Part shown: positions 1 to 8,078 of the stretch, one piece after another
How the letters are laid out: every line of letters begins with the position of its first letter
Position numbering within the stretch: the first letter of the stretch is position 1
Assembly: GCF_030553075.1 (NCBI RefSeq)
Contig: NZ_CP130701.1
Coordinates: forward strand, 434,001 to 498,000
From: Halomonas sp. I5-271120
Lineage (GTDB): Bacteria; Pseudomonadota; Gammaproteobacteria; Pseudomonadales; Halomonadaceae
Direction: 5' to 3'
Length of the DNA: 64,000 bases
Notes under the pieces: generated by a model
What the model was told of the DNA's origin: nothing
Seen by the model: only the letters and a program-made list of their open reading frames with translations
Database searches by the model: none
Translations under genes and position numbers: made by a program

Positions 1-49
1 ATGGTCATGACAAGCACTCCCTGCAAGATAAACGGATCGTCTAAGCATG

Positions 50-1084
50 CTACCCGTTGGTTTTTTTCGCCAGATAAACCCGAAACCGCCGGTTATCGGC
101 GAGGAGCTGGAAGCTGCCGAAGGCGGCCTCAAGAAGGTCCGGATAGGGCAGAAAAGCATTGGCGACCAGTACCAGCTGGCCGCCGGGGGCCAGATGCGCC
201 GGCGCCTCGCGGATCAGCCGCGCCGCCGGGCCATAGTCAATGGCCCGTTCCTGGTGGAACGGCGGGTTGCTGACGATGAGATCGAAGCACCGGCCCTCGA
301 GCCGGGAATAAACATCGCTTTCAAGCGCCTCACCGGGAAGCTGATTGGCGGCCAGGGTGCGACGTGTCGCCTCTACCGCGAAGGCGTTGACGTCCACCGC
401 CGTGACCACAGCACCGCGACGTGCCAGCCAGGCCGCCAGGATGCCGTCGCCACAGCCCACGTCCAGCACCGAGTCTTCCGCTTCGCCCTCGCTCTGGCAC
501 TTGGCAGCGGCATCAATAGCCGGCAACACCTCCGGCAGGGTATCGAGCAGCAGCCGAGTGCCATCATCGAGCTTGCCGTGACCAAACACGCCCGGGTGGC
601 TGGCAAGCGTTAGCCCCTCAGCCTCGAAGCGGGTCCAGGCCAGGTCCGGGTCCAGGCCGACCGGCTCGAGGTGCGTTTCGAAGAGGGTGCAGCGGCGGGC
701 GCTGTCGCGCTTGCGACAACCAAGCCCCAGAGACGCCAGCACCTTGAGGGCACGCTTAACGCCGCCATTGTTCTCGCCGACCACCTGCAAGGGCGTGCCG
801 GCCGGCAAGGCCTGGCAGAGCCTGAGTAGCCACCACTCTCCCAGCGCATGGCTCTTGGGCCAGAACAGCACTGCCCCGGGCGGTACATCCGGGGTCTCCT
901 GCAAGGCCGATAGCGCCACCTTACCGCGGTTCCGCCAGGCTTCCACGACGCTGTGATCGGCAGACAGCAGGCGCCCTTCGGCTTCTTCCAGCCACGCATC
1001 CCGGGGCGGCGCCACCCACAGCCAGTCGCGGTAGTCCATGGATTGGCGTTCCAGCAGCTGGCAAACGGCGGTCTCGGCGGGCAT
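50..1084 (-). CDS. rsmC: 16S rRNA (guanine-N2)-methyltransferase RsmC
   Basis: A 344-residue SAM-dependent methyltransferase that should methylate G1207 of 16S rRNA in the small subunit. Like E. coli RsmC it has two related halves: a degenerate N-terminal domain (about 1-165) and a catalytic C-terminal domain. The latter carries the SAM-binding motif VLDVGCGDGILAAWLARRG near residue 205 and the NPPFH motif near 275, typical of N2-guanine/N6-adenine enzymes. The first ATG is preceded by GGAG eight bases upstream, which supports the long start. It lies just downstream of cmoM on the same strand (18 bases apart), so the two RNA methyltransferases are probably cotranscribed. RlmG is the close alternative; length and N-terminal sequence fit RsmC better. 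Confidence 0.85.
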   Translation of the reverse strand: MPAETAVCQLLERQSMDYRDWLWVAPPRDAWLEEAEGRLLSADHSVVEAWRNRGKVALSALQETPDVPPGAVLFWPKSHALGEWWLLRLCQALPAGTPLQVVGENNGGVKRALKVLASLGLGCRKRDSARRCTLFETHLEPVGLDPDLAWTRFEAEGLTLASHPGVFGHGKLDDGTRLLLDTLPEVLPAIDAAAKCQSEGEAEDSVLDVGCGDGILAAWLARRGAVVTAVDVNAFAVEATRRTLAANQLPGEALESDVYSRLEGRCFDLIVSNPPFHQERAIDYGPAARLIREAPAHLAPGGQLVLVANAFLPYPDLLEAAFGSFQLLADNRRFRVYLAKKTNG

Positions 1085-1102
1085 CTGTCAGGCTCCCTGG
1101 GA

Positions 1103-1963
1103 TTATGAAGAGGGCGATGAAGAGGGCGATGAAGAGGAGGATGAGGTAGCGTCGACGGCAGCGGCCGGCCGAGTCAGGGTGTACAGCAGGTAGCGGCCCA
1201 GACGCCAATGGGGTTCGGCATCGCAGTAGCGCCGCTCGAGCTCCACCAGCTTGGCAAGGGCGGCGGAATCGAGCTCGCGGGTCTGCAGGTAGTCATGGAA
1301 GATGCGCACCCCGGCCCGCGCCTTAATGGTAAGCCCCGCTTCGCTAGCCCAGGTCTCGATCTGGCCATTTGTCAGCGGCGAGATCGGCGTGAGGCGCTGT
1401 CGCTGGCCGGTGCCCGCGAGACGATCCGCCAGCACCTTGTCGAGATTACCTTTGACCACGTTGGAGAGTCGCAGGGCATCGCGATTGAAGACCATCAACG
1501 ACAGCTGGCCGCCAGGGGCAAGTGCCTCTGCCAGTCGCATGAAGGCATCACGCGGATCGGACAGCCATTCGAGCACCGCATGACAGACGATCAGCGGCCA
1601 GGGTCCCGGTGCCAGTTCGGCAAGGTCCTGCAGCGGAGCCTGGATCAGCTCGACCTGGGTATCGGTCAGTGCTTGCCGGGCGTGTGCCAGCATCTCTCCG
1701 GACGGCTCGAGCAGAGTCACCGGGTGTCTGCGCTGGTCAAACCAGCTCGCCATCTGGCCAAGCCCTCCGCCTACGTCCAGTACCGGTTGGCCAGCGAGGT
1801 TGAGATGACGTGGTAGCAGGTGATCAAGCACGGCGAGACGAATATCGCCCCGCACGCTGCCGTAGAGCCCCGCGGAGAACTTGTCGGCCAAACCGTCAAA
1901 GTGGCGATCGCCATGCACGGACAAGTACGTCGCCAGCGGACGGGAGGGGGAGGTGGCGGCCAT
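1103..1963 (-). CDS. cmoM: tRNA 5-carboxymethoxyuridine methyltransferase CmoM
   Basis: A class I SAM methyltransferase of 286 residues that would convert cmo5U34 to its methyl ester in tRNA wobble positions. The N-terminal segment with FDGLADKFSAGLYGSVRGD followed by PVLDVGGGLGQMASWF is characteristic of the CmoM/SmtA family. A GGAG sits five to six bases before the ATG. The last sixteen residues are almost only Ser and Pro. This tail is encoded by three tandem 12-base units (1105-1140) running into the TAA stop, so it is very probably a repeat-derived extension without family function. rsmC follows on the same strand. Confidence 0.85.
   Translation of the reverse strand: MAATSPSRPLATYLSVHGDRHFDGLADKFSAGLYGSVRGDIRLAVLDHLLPRHLNLAGQPVLDVGGGLGQMASWFDQRRHPVTLLEPSGEMLAHARQALTDTQVELIQAPLQDLAELAPGPWPLIVCHAVLEWLSDPRDAFMRLAEALAPGGQLSLMVFNRDALRLSNVVKGNLDKVLADRLAGTGQRQRLTPISPLTNGQIETWASEAGLTIKARAGVRIFHDYLQTRELDSAALAKLVELERRYCDAEPHWRLGRYLLYTLTRPAAAVDATSSSSSSPSSSPSS
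1105..1146 (+). repeat. 12-bp tandem repeat inside the 3' end of cmoM
   Basis: Two perfect copies and one two-mismatch copy of ATGAAGAGGGCG (1105-1116, 1117-1128, 1129-1140), then a partial unit. The repeat is in frame and, read on the minus strand, encodes the Ser/Pro tail of CmoM. The 12-base period keeps the frame, so copy-number change would only lengthen or shorten the tail by four residues. Confidence 0.9.
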
Positions 1964-2101
1964 CTAGGCTCCGGACAGGAAGGAATCAGGCGGCCATTCT
2001 AGCCGGAAACGGCATCCGACTCACTGTCTTCAGTGACATACATGGCCCGTTTATGCCGAATACGATATGATCCGGTTATTAATAAAAAACAATGAAGAAA
2101 A

Positions 2102-2117
2102 TAATATTTTAATATTA
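2102..2117. promoter_or_regulatory. AT-rich palindrome upstream of the LOV protein gene
   Basis: The arms TAATATT and AATATTA flank a TT centre, in an AT-rich patch (about 2065-2140) that contrasts with the GC-rich surroundings. It is 38 bases upstream of the GTG start. It could be a promoter/operator element. No convincing -35/-10 pair stands out, so function is inference. Confidence 0.35.
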
Positions 2118-2154
2118 GCTAATAATCATCAATTATCGATCATACCCCTCACGA

Positions 2155-4272
2155 GTGGCCGATCGATGTTGTTTTCTTACGCCGGGAAAAACACCATTGA
2201 CACAGCTTGCTACCCTGCCCGTACATCTGACCAGGCTACTGGAAATCCCCAATCTGGCGATTTCCGTGGCCGACGGCGAAGTTCATGACCCTCCCCTGAT
2301 TTTCGTCAACGAGGCCTTCGAATCCCTCACCGGCTACCGCCGCGACGAGGTGATCGGGCACTCCTGTCGCTTCCTGCAGGGCGAGGATACCGATCCATCG
2401 GCCATTGAACGGCTACGCGAGTCCATCCAGCAGGGCACGCCGATCACCCTGACGCTGAAGAACCGGCGCAAGGACGGCTCCGAGTTCTGGAACGAACTAT
2501 ACCTGTCGACGCTATATACCGAGGGCCACCGCTACCTGGTGGGGCTCCAGCGAGATGTCAGCGAACGCGAGCAGGCCTGGAAGCATCTGGAGCTGACCCA
2601 GGCCGTATTCCGCAATACGCACGATGGCATCATGGTCACCGATGCCCGAAAACGCATCATCGACACCAACCCGGCGTTCACTCGTCTGACCGGTTATCCT
2701 CAGGAAGAGGTACTGGGCAAACGCCCCAACCTGCTGTCATCAGGCAAGCATGATTCCGGCTTCTATCAGAGCATGTTCGCGGCGGTCGAGGCGCGCGGTT
2801 TCTGGACCGGCGATATCTGGAATACCCGCAAGGACGGCAGTCAGCTGATCGAGAACACCACCATCTCGGCCATTCGCAATGACCATGGCGAAATCGTTAA
2901 CTATATCGGGGTGTTCCGCGACATTACCCAGCGCCACCTCAATCAGGCGCGACTGGAACGCATGGCAAGCTACGATCCGCTGACCGGCCTGTTCAATCGC
3001 GGCCACTTCAACACCCTTCTGGAAAGGCAGCTCGAGAGCCTGGAGTTCACCCAAACCGGCCTTGCCGTCTTGTTTCTCGATCTCGACGACTTCAAGCCGA
3101 TCAACGACAGCTTCGGCCATGCCAGCGGTGACGAACTCCTGATCGAGATCAGCCGACGCCTGAAGCGGCTGATGCGGGCCAACGACCTGACGGCTCGCTT
3201 CGGCGGTGACGAATTCGTGATCGCCCTGAACGGCCTGGGCACGGTCGACAAGGCGAGCAAGGTCGCTCGCAAGGTACTCGATGACGTCATCCAACCCTAC
3301 GCACTCGACAACGGGGAAAGGGTCACGGTCTCGGCCTCGGTGGGGATCGCCTTCACTACCGCACACGCCACCACCAGCACGGCCCTGCTGGACGCCGCCG
3401 ATGCAGCCATGTACGAGGCCAAGCAGCTGGGCAAGAACTGCATCGCCGTGGCCGATACGCAACTGAACGAGTCATTGGCCGAGGATGCCCACATGCGCAT
3501 CAAGGCCGCCTTCGAGCAGGGCGAGCTCGAGCTTTATTTTCAGCCCATCCTGTCCCTGGCAACCAATGAAATCATCAGCTTCGAAGCCCTGGCACGCTGG
3601 CGCCATCCCGAGATGGGCGTGCTCGGGCCGCAGCATTTCATCGACACCATCATCCACTCTTCACTGAGCCTGCCCTTCGGCCGCTGGCTGATCGATCAGG
3701 CCGGCCAGGTGGCGAGCCGGCTGCGCGGCCACGGCCATCATGCCCTGATCGGCGTCAACCTCTCCCAGGATCAGATCGAGACAGGCGCCTTCATCGAGGC
3801 CTTGTCGGCCACCCGCCACCGCTATGATCTCAGCGCCCCCTTCCTAGTCGCCGAGGTGCTCGAATCCACGCACTTCCACGACCTGGACCTGGCCTGCAGC
3901 CTGCTCAGCGAGGCCCGGCAGCTGGGCGCGCTCGTCGCCCTGGATGACTTCGGCTCCGGTATCTCCTCGATCACCTACGCAAGCCAGCTCCCCCTGAATA
4001 CCCTCAAGGTCGATCGCAGTGCAGTGATGCATGTGGACACACGCCAGGATCAACGCCAGTTCATCAGCGGCATCATCGCCATGGGGCACGCCATGCAGCG
4101 CGACGTGCTGGCCGAAGGCATCGAGACAGACGCTCAGTTGACCACCGTGCGAGAACTGGGCTGCGATCTGGTCCAGGGCTTCCTGATCGGCAAGCCGATG
4201 CCCTATCACGAACTGCATGAACGCTACCTGAGTCCTACGGCCTCGCCCCGCTACCCGCTGCGCAAGCTGTGA
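2155..4272 (+). CDS. LOV-PAS-GGDEF-EAL protein (probable blue-light-regulated c-di-GMP enzyme)
   Basis: A cytoplasmic 705-residue protein with four domains. The first PAS (about 30-140) is a LOV domain: GHSCRFLQGEDTD holds the adduct-forming Cys71, and the flavin contacts Arg72, Gln75, Arg88, Asn103, Asn113 and Gln132 are all present, spaced from Cys71 as I recall for Bacillus YtvA. A second PAS spans about 145-260. The GGDEF domain is intact (350-354) with an RxxD product-inhibition site (341-344). The EAL domain is intact: E477, N535, E567, D597 and D598 in DDFG are kept. It should therefore make and/or degrade cyclic di-GMP under light control; which activity dominates cannot be read from sequence. 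The GTG at 2155 is the longest start; a later TTG near 2199 is possible. It stands alone, followed by tRNA-Arg. Confidence 0.88.
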   Translation: MADRCCFLTPGKTPLTQLATLPVHLTRLLEIPNLAISVADGEVHDPPLIFVNEAFESLTGYRRDEVIGHSCRFLQGEDTDPSAIERLRESIQQGTPITLTLKNRRKDGSEFWNELYLSTLYTEGHRYLVGLQRDVSEREQAWKHLELTQAVFRNTHDGIMVTDARKRIIDTNPAFTRLTGYPQEEVLGKRPNLLSSGKHDSGFYQSMFAAVEARGFWTGDIWNTRKDGSQLIENTTISAIRNDHGEIVNYIGVFRDITQRHLNQARLERMASYDPLTGLFNRGHFNTLLERQLESLEFTQTGLAVLFLDLDDFKPINDSFGHASGDELLIEISRRLKRLMRANDLTARFGGDEFVIALNGLGTVDKASKVARKVLDDVIQPYALDNGERVTVSASVGIAFTTAHATTSTALLDAADAAMYEAKQLGKNCIAVADTQLNESLAEDAHMRIKAAFEQGELELYFQPILSLATNEIISFEALARWRHPEMGVLGPQHFIDTIIHSSLSLPFGRWLIDQAGQVASRLRGHGHHALIGVNLSQDQIETGAFIEALSATRHRYDLSAPFLVAEVLESTHFHDLDLACSLLSEARQLGALVALDDFGSGISSITYASQLPLNTLKVDRSAVMHVDTRQDQRQFISGIIAMGHAMQRDVLAEGIETDAQLTTVRELGCDLVQGFLIGKPMPYHELHERYLSPTASPRYPLRKL

Positions 4273-4287
4273 ACCACAAGATACGGG

Positions 4288-4316
4288 TTTATCTCGTGCC
4301 ATCAGGCGCTTATAAT
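4288..4316 (+). promoter_or_regulatory. candidate sigma-70 promoter of tRNA-Arg
   Basis: A perfect TATAAT at 4311-4316 lies 15 bases before the tRNA. With a 17-base spacer the -35 position holds TTTATC (weak). The spacing and position fit a stable-RNA promoter. Confidence 0.55.
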
Positions 4317-4331
4317 GCTGCACCTGACGAT

Positions 4332-4408
4332 GCCCCCTTAGCTCAGCTGGATAGAGCAATCCCCTCCTAAGGGATAGGTCGAAGGTTCAAATCCTTCAGG
4401 GGGCGCCA
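4332..4408 (+). tRNA. tRNA-Arg (anticodon CCT)
   Basis: A 77-base cloverleaf. The acceptor arm GCCCCCT pairs with AGGGGGC, the D arm is GCTC/GAGC, the anticodon stem is ATCCC/GGGAT around loop CTCCTAA (anticodon CCT, reading AGG), and the T arm is GAAGG-TTCAAAT-CCTTC. The discriminator is G and CCA is encoded. tRNA-Arg genes are frequent phage/island integration sites, but the sequence downstream continues with ordinary genes and shows no integrase. Confidence 0.97.
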
Positions 4409-4444
4409 CTTCTGGACCTCACCGTCACCCTCCGAACGCCCGCC

Positions 4445-4654
4445 TTAAACATCGCAGTAATTGCCTCGCTCGCATTGCTTGCAGTGAACCCAGCGCTGTC
4501 CATCTTCGTTCTTGATCATGAATCCTGGCGTCTCGCCACCGTCTATATCGTGAATACGTTCAACGACAGGATGGCCGTAATGGTCGTTACGGCAGGTAAT
4601 GCGATAGCTGCCATCGGGCAGCGGCTCGATACTGGTGTATTCATCATGCGGCAT
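4445..4654 (-). CDS. small conserved-looking hypothetical protein with Cys-rich C terminus
   Basis: A 69-residue acidic protein starting MPHDEYTS. The reading frame is open for another 29 codons upstream, but the ATG at 4654 is preceded by an AGGGGG-type ribosome site, while the upstream part overlaps the end of the neighbouring cyclase gene and looks noncoding. The C terminus holds CKQCERGNYC, so three closely spaced Cys could bind a metal or be redox active. No transmembrane segment or signal peptide. It begins 88 bases after the stop of the GGDEF gene on the same strand and may be cotranscribed with it. I do not recognise a family. Confidence 0.55.
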   Translation of the reverse strand: MPHDEYTSIEPLPDGSYRITCRNDHYGHPVVERIHDIDGGETPGFMIKNEDGQRWVHCKQCERGNYCDV

Positions 4655-4741
4655 TGAAGGCCCCCTATACTGTGCGCTCTCAACACTCAGTATGGCAGGC
4701 AATGCGACGATGATGCCTGACCGGCCATTCAGCGTGGCCAA

Positions 4742-6703
4742 TCAGGCTGATACACCGCTCTCGATAGTCTGGTTGCGGCCTTGTCGCTTGGCCTGATAGC
4801 TGGCGTCATCGGCACGAGCCAGGATCTCGTCGATCGTCGTATCAGTGACGAGGAAGCAAGCAGCACCCAGGCTCAAGGTGACACGATAGTCTTTGCCCTC
4901 CGCCGATACGCTCAGGTCTGCCACCGTCTCCAGCAGTCGCCTTGACACCGTTCTCGCCTGCGCAAGAGTGCAGCTTGGCATCAGGATGGCGAACTCGTCT
5001 CCCCCTTGGCGGGCCACATAATCATTCTTGCGTACCAGCGGTGTAATCGCGCCGGCGATGGCCCGCAGCATTTCATCACCCAGCGCATGGCCACCTTCGT
5101 CATTGATTGGCTTGAAGTGATCCAGATCGAAAATCATCAGCACAGACTGCTGCTCTCGCTGCTGCCATTCGATAAAAGCCTCTTCAAGGCGGCGCTCGAA
5201 ACCTCGCCGGTTCAGCAGCCCCGTCAGGGGATCATGCTCGGCCTCCCAACGCTGTAAGGCCTCTTCTTCACGGCGCAGAGTAATATCCTTGACCGTCCCT
5301 ACATGACCCAGCAACGCCTGCTGCTTGAGCACCTGGCCGACATGCACCTCAAGCCAGAGCACCTCACCATTGGTTCGCACGTAACGCACCTGGCGCAGGA
5401 AATTACGCCCGTTACGCATGGCATCGCGCCACAGATCAACGAAGTCGTTGCGATCCTCGCTGTGAATGTGACGCATCCAATAGATATCTTGGCTACTCTC
5501 TTCCTCATAGCCGATCAATTCAGCCAGCGCGGGGTTAATGTACTGCACCTCGCCGGTGGGTGACGCCACGAACATGCCCACCGGCGACGAAGCCAGCACC
5601 GCATCGAGGAAAGCCTGTCGCTCGTGAAGGCTGGCGGTAGCTTCTTCGGTCTGGCACTGAAGACGATTAAATGTCGTTGCCAGTTGACTCAGTTCACTCA
5701 TTCGCGTGCGGATTTTTACCCGCTCGCGCGCTCCGCTGGCCACTTGACGAATCTGGCGCTCCAGGCGGCTCAGGGGCCTCAGCACCAGCTTCAGGAACCA
5801 CCACAAGAGCGGCAGCATCAGCACGATGGTCACCAGGCCCGCCCACCAGAGTTTTCCCACCAACATACCAATCGGTGCCTGCACCTGAGACATCGGACGG
5901 GTGACCTGGACGACCCAGCCTGCACTCCAGGCCTGCGCATAGGCTCGCAGGGCCTTGGCACCATCGGCAAGCTTGCCCTCGCCGGCCCCCTGCCATCCCA
6001 GTAATGCCAGATCCAGCAGACTGTCACTACCGCCACTGCTGATACGCTGCATGACCAAGCTGTTATCAGGATGTGACAGCAAGGTGCCGGAAGAGCTGAT
6101 CAAAGAGGCGTAACCATCATTGCCGATGCGAATACGCCTGAGGCTATCGAAGAAACTGCTAGTCTCGACGTTCACCGCACCGATCAGTTGACCGGTAAAG
6201 CCTCCTTTCTCATCCTCAAGAGGCACTGTCACCATCACGAACGGTTTGCCAGAGCCTTTACTTAGAAGCGGGTCGCTGACATAGGGCCTACCCACGGCAC
6301 GAGCAAAACGAAAGTAGTCGCGATCCGTGACGTCGACGCCATTCAGGGTTTCAAGATAGGGATAGCTGGCGGTGATCTTGCCCTCTCGTGAGACAAGCGC
6401 CAGGCGGTCGAACAGGGCAAGCAGCGGGGGGCTCGTGATCATTGCTTCGCCAGATGCGCTCGCAAGCCGCGGACTGATTCCACCGGCAAGGCGTTCAAGC
6501 GCTTCCATACGCTGCTCAATCGAGCGATCAACCTGACGGGCGACCAGTCCGGCTTCATAGTTGAGGTGGCTGATATTGGCCTGACGAATCAGTTCACTGC
6601 CCGTCAGATAGGTAAACGCCAGCGTCGCGACGACCAATATACTCCAACCGATGCCGATCCACAGCATGAGGCGGGAATGAAGCGTGCCCAAGATTCGCAT
6701 CAT
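4742..6703 (-). CDS. membrane diguanylate cyclase (Cache-HAMP-PAS-GGDEF)
   Basis: A 653-residue inner-membrane sensor that should synthesise cyclic di-GMP. In order: TM1 (about 11-33), a periplasmic double-Cache ligand-binding region (about 36-266), TM2 (about 283-307), HAMP, PAS (about 361-476), and a GGDEF domain. The catalytic motif GGDEF (567-571) and the RxxD inhibitory site five residues before it (RKND) are intact. There is no EAL domain. I chose the ATG at 6703 (MRILGTLHS follows one codon later) because a GGTGGA element precedes it; the longer start at 6730 has no ribosome site. The small Cys protein follows downstream. Its ligand is unknown. Confidence 0.85.
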   Translation of the reverse strand: MMRILGTLHSRLMLWIGIGWSILVVATLAFTYLTGSELIRQANISHLNYEAGLVARQVDRSIEQRMEALERLAGGISPRLASASGEAMITSPPLLALFDRLALVSREGKITASYPYLETLNGVDVTDRDYFRFARAVGRPYVSDPLLSKGSGKPFVMVTVPLEDEKGGFTGQLIGAVNVETSSFFDSLRRIRIGNDGYASLISSSGTLLSHPDNSLVMQRISSGGSDSLLDLALLGWQGAGEGKLADGAKALRAYAQAWSAGWVVQVTRPMSQVQAPIGMLVGKLWWAGLVTIVLMLPLLWWFLKLVLRPLSRLERQIRQVASGARERVKIRTRMSELSQLATTFNRLQCQTEEATASLHERQAFLDAVLASSPVGMFVASPTGEVQYINPALAELIGYEEESSQDIYWMRHIHSEDRNDFVDLWRDAMRNGRNFLRQVRYVRTNGEVLWLEVHVGQVLKQQALLGHVGTVKDITLRREEEALQRWEAEHDPLTGLLNRRGFERRLEEAFIEWQQREQQSVLMIFDLDHFKPINDEGGHALGDEMLRAIAGAITPLVRKNDYVARQGGDEFAILMPSCTLAQARTVSRRLLETVADLSVSAEGKDYRVTLSLGAACFLVTDTTIDEILARADDASYQAKRQGRNQTIESGVSA

Positions 6704-6883
6704 GCTGATTCCACCCACTAAACTCATCAATCAAGTGAGTACTTTATCATGGGAAGCATCATTTAATATTCCCCTGCCTTCTTCAACTATCTAATGACAT
6801 CCATGTTGAGCCGCCGATTTCTGTGATGCCCTGAAAGGCAGGCTTCCTCAAAACCTCAGTGACATGCTTTATCGATGTCATAT

Positions 6884-6911
6884 AAAAAGGGCCTGCCATG
6901 ATGGCAGGCCC
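6884..6911 (-). terminator. rho-independent terminator of the secreted two-domain protein gene
   Basis: A 10-bp stem GGGCCTGCCA/TGGCAGGCCC with a three-base loop. On the minus strand it is followed by five T. It lies 65 bases past the stop at 6976. Confidence 0.85.
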
Positions 6912-6975
6912 TGCGATTTCCCCGTGCATTCACCCTGATGTACGAAAGGGTAAAGCGAAGCGTATCGGCTAAACG

Positions 6976-7983
6976 TCAGTCAAGCTGCTTAACGCGCAGC
7001 TCGTAGTTGTTGACGCCACTCATCGCCGAGCCAAATTTCTGGCCATTGACCCAGATACGATATTGGCCGGGTTCGAGACGCGCCTCAAGATCGACATCAC
7101 CGTCGAAGCCTTCACCGGCATCACGCGTCACGACGTTGCCAGCCTGATCCCGCACCTCAAGCTCGATCCGGTACGTGCCTTCATAGCCTGTCGGATAGGT
7201 CGCGGTGGTAATCGCTACGGTACCGGCCTTCTGGACTTCAAAGGACAGCACTTCGCCGCGGGCACGAATCTTCACGTCGGTGACAATTTCCTGGAACGAC
7301 TGAACCTGCTCGGCTTTAGCAGGTTCAGCAGGCGCTGACGCGGCTTCAGGTGTCGCAGAAGCTTCCGGGGCCTCAGGCTGACTCGGCTGGCTAGCTGCAC
7401 TGACTGCCGGCGCCGCCAGGGCGGCCACCGCATCGCTATCGTTGACGAAGGCGCTACGCTTGCCATCACGATCGACACTAGCCGTCACGCTGCCGCCATC
7501 ATCCAGCGCATCGGTGCGATTGCCCTGGTCATCGAAGCCTGCCACGGTGATGAAGAAGCTGTTGCCTTGAGTGCCCTTGGAGCCATATTTCTGGCCCTCG
7601 ACCCGCAGCACATAGTCGCCGGGCTCGAGGCGCTGGTGCATTTCCAGGCCACCGTTCTGACCAAGCCCCTCGCCGCGGGCGATCACGCCCCCCTGGCTAT
7701 CGAGCAGGGTCGCCTTGACCCGATAGTCTTCTGACTGACCGCTCGGCACGTCACTCTCGAACAAATACTCACCGGCTTTATCGACGGTGAAGGCATGCTC
7801 GTGCACACCGTCATAGTTGAAGCTCTGGCTGCGGGCGTCGTTCTCCGGCTGGAAGAAGCCGGTCAGATCGAGCGCGCGTCCTTCCTCGCGAAAGCGCTCC
7901 TCGGCGGTACTGCCCAGGCTGGCGCTGCTTAGCAGCGTTAGGCCGAGGGCGACGAGCACCCCGCTGACAATGGACTGTTTCAT
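6976..7983 (-). CDS. secreted protein with two homologous PPC-like beta-sandwich domains
   Basis: A 335-residue exported protein of unknown function. MKQSIVSGVLVALGLTLL is a Sec signal peptide, with a likely cut near residue 24. Two related domains follow, at about 30-165 and 235-335. Both end in the same pattern: RLEPGDYVLRVEGQKYGS in the first and RLEPGQYRIWVNGQKFGS in the second. They resemble bacterial pre-peptidase C-terminal (PPC) domains and are joined by a linker rich in Ala, Pro, Glu and Ser. No protease or other catalytic domain is attached. The frame is open upstream, but the ATG at 7983 has GAGG before it, and the upstream part would run through the porin terminator. It sits immediately downstream of the porin gene but behind a strong terminator, so it probably depends on read-through or its own promoter. 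Confidence 0.7.
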   Translation of the reverse strand: MKQSIVSGVLVALGLTLLSSASLGSTAEERFREEGRALDLTGFFQPENDARSQSFNYDGVHEHAFTVDKAGEYLFESDVPSGQSEDYRVKATLLDSQGGVIARGEGLGQNGGLEMHQRLEPGDYVLRVEGQKYGSKGTQGNSFFITVAGFDDQGNRTDALDDGGSVTASVDRDGKRSAFVNDSDAVAALAAPAVSAASQPSQPEAPEASATPEAASAPAEPAKAEQVQSFQEIVTDVKIRARGEVLSFEVQKAGTVAITTATYPTGYEGTYRIELEVRDQAGNVVTRDAGEGFDGDVDLEARLEPGQYRIWVNGQKFGSAMSGVNNYELRVKQLD

Positions 7984-8002
7984 GGAACCTCGCATCAAGA
8001 CG

Positions 8003-8030
8003 AAAAAAGCCGGCCCTTTGGGCCGGCTTT
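8003..8030 (-). terminator. rho-independent terminator of the porin gene
   Basis: An 11-bp perfect stem AAAGCCGGCCC/GGGCCGGCTTT with a three-base loop. On the minus strand it ends in a run of six T. It lies between the porin stop (8079) and the next start (7983), about 20 bases before that start codon. Confidence 0.9.
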
Positions 8031-8078
8031 CGTTATATAAGCCTGAGGCTGCGGGGTCAAACCCCAAAGGCGAAAGGC

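Noticed and set aside
4332..4741. tRNA-Arg as an attachment site of a mobile island
   Set aside because: No integrase, no repeat of the tRNA 3' end within the window, and normal base composition downstream.
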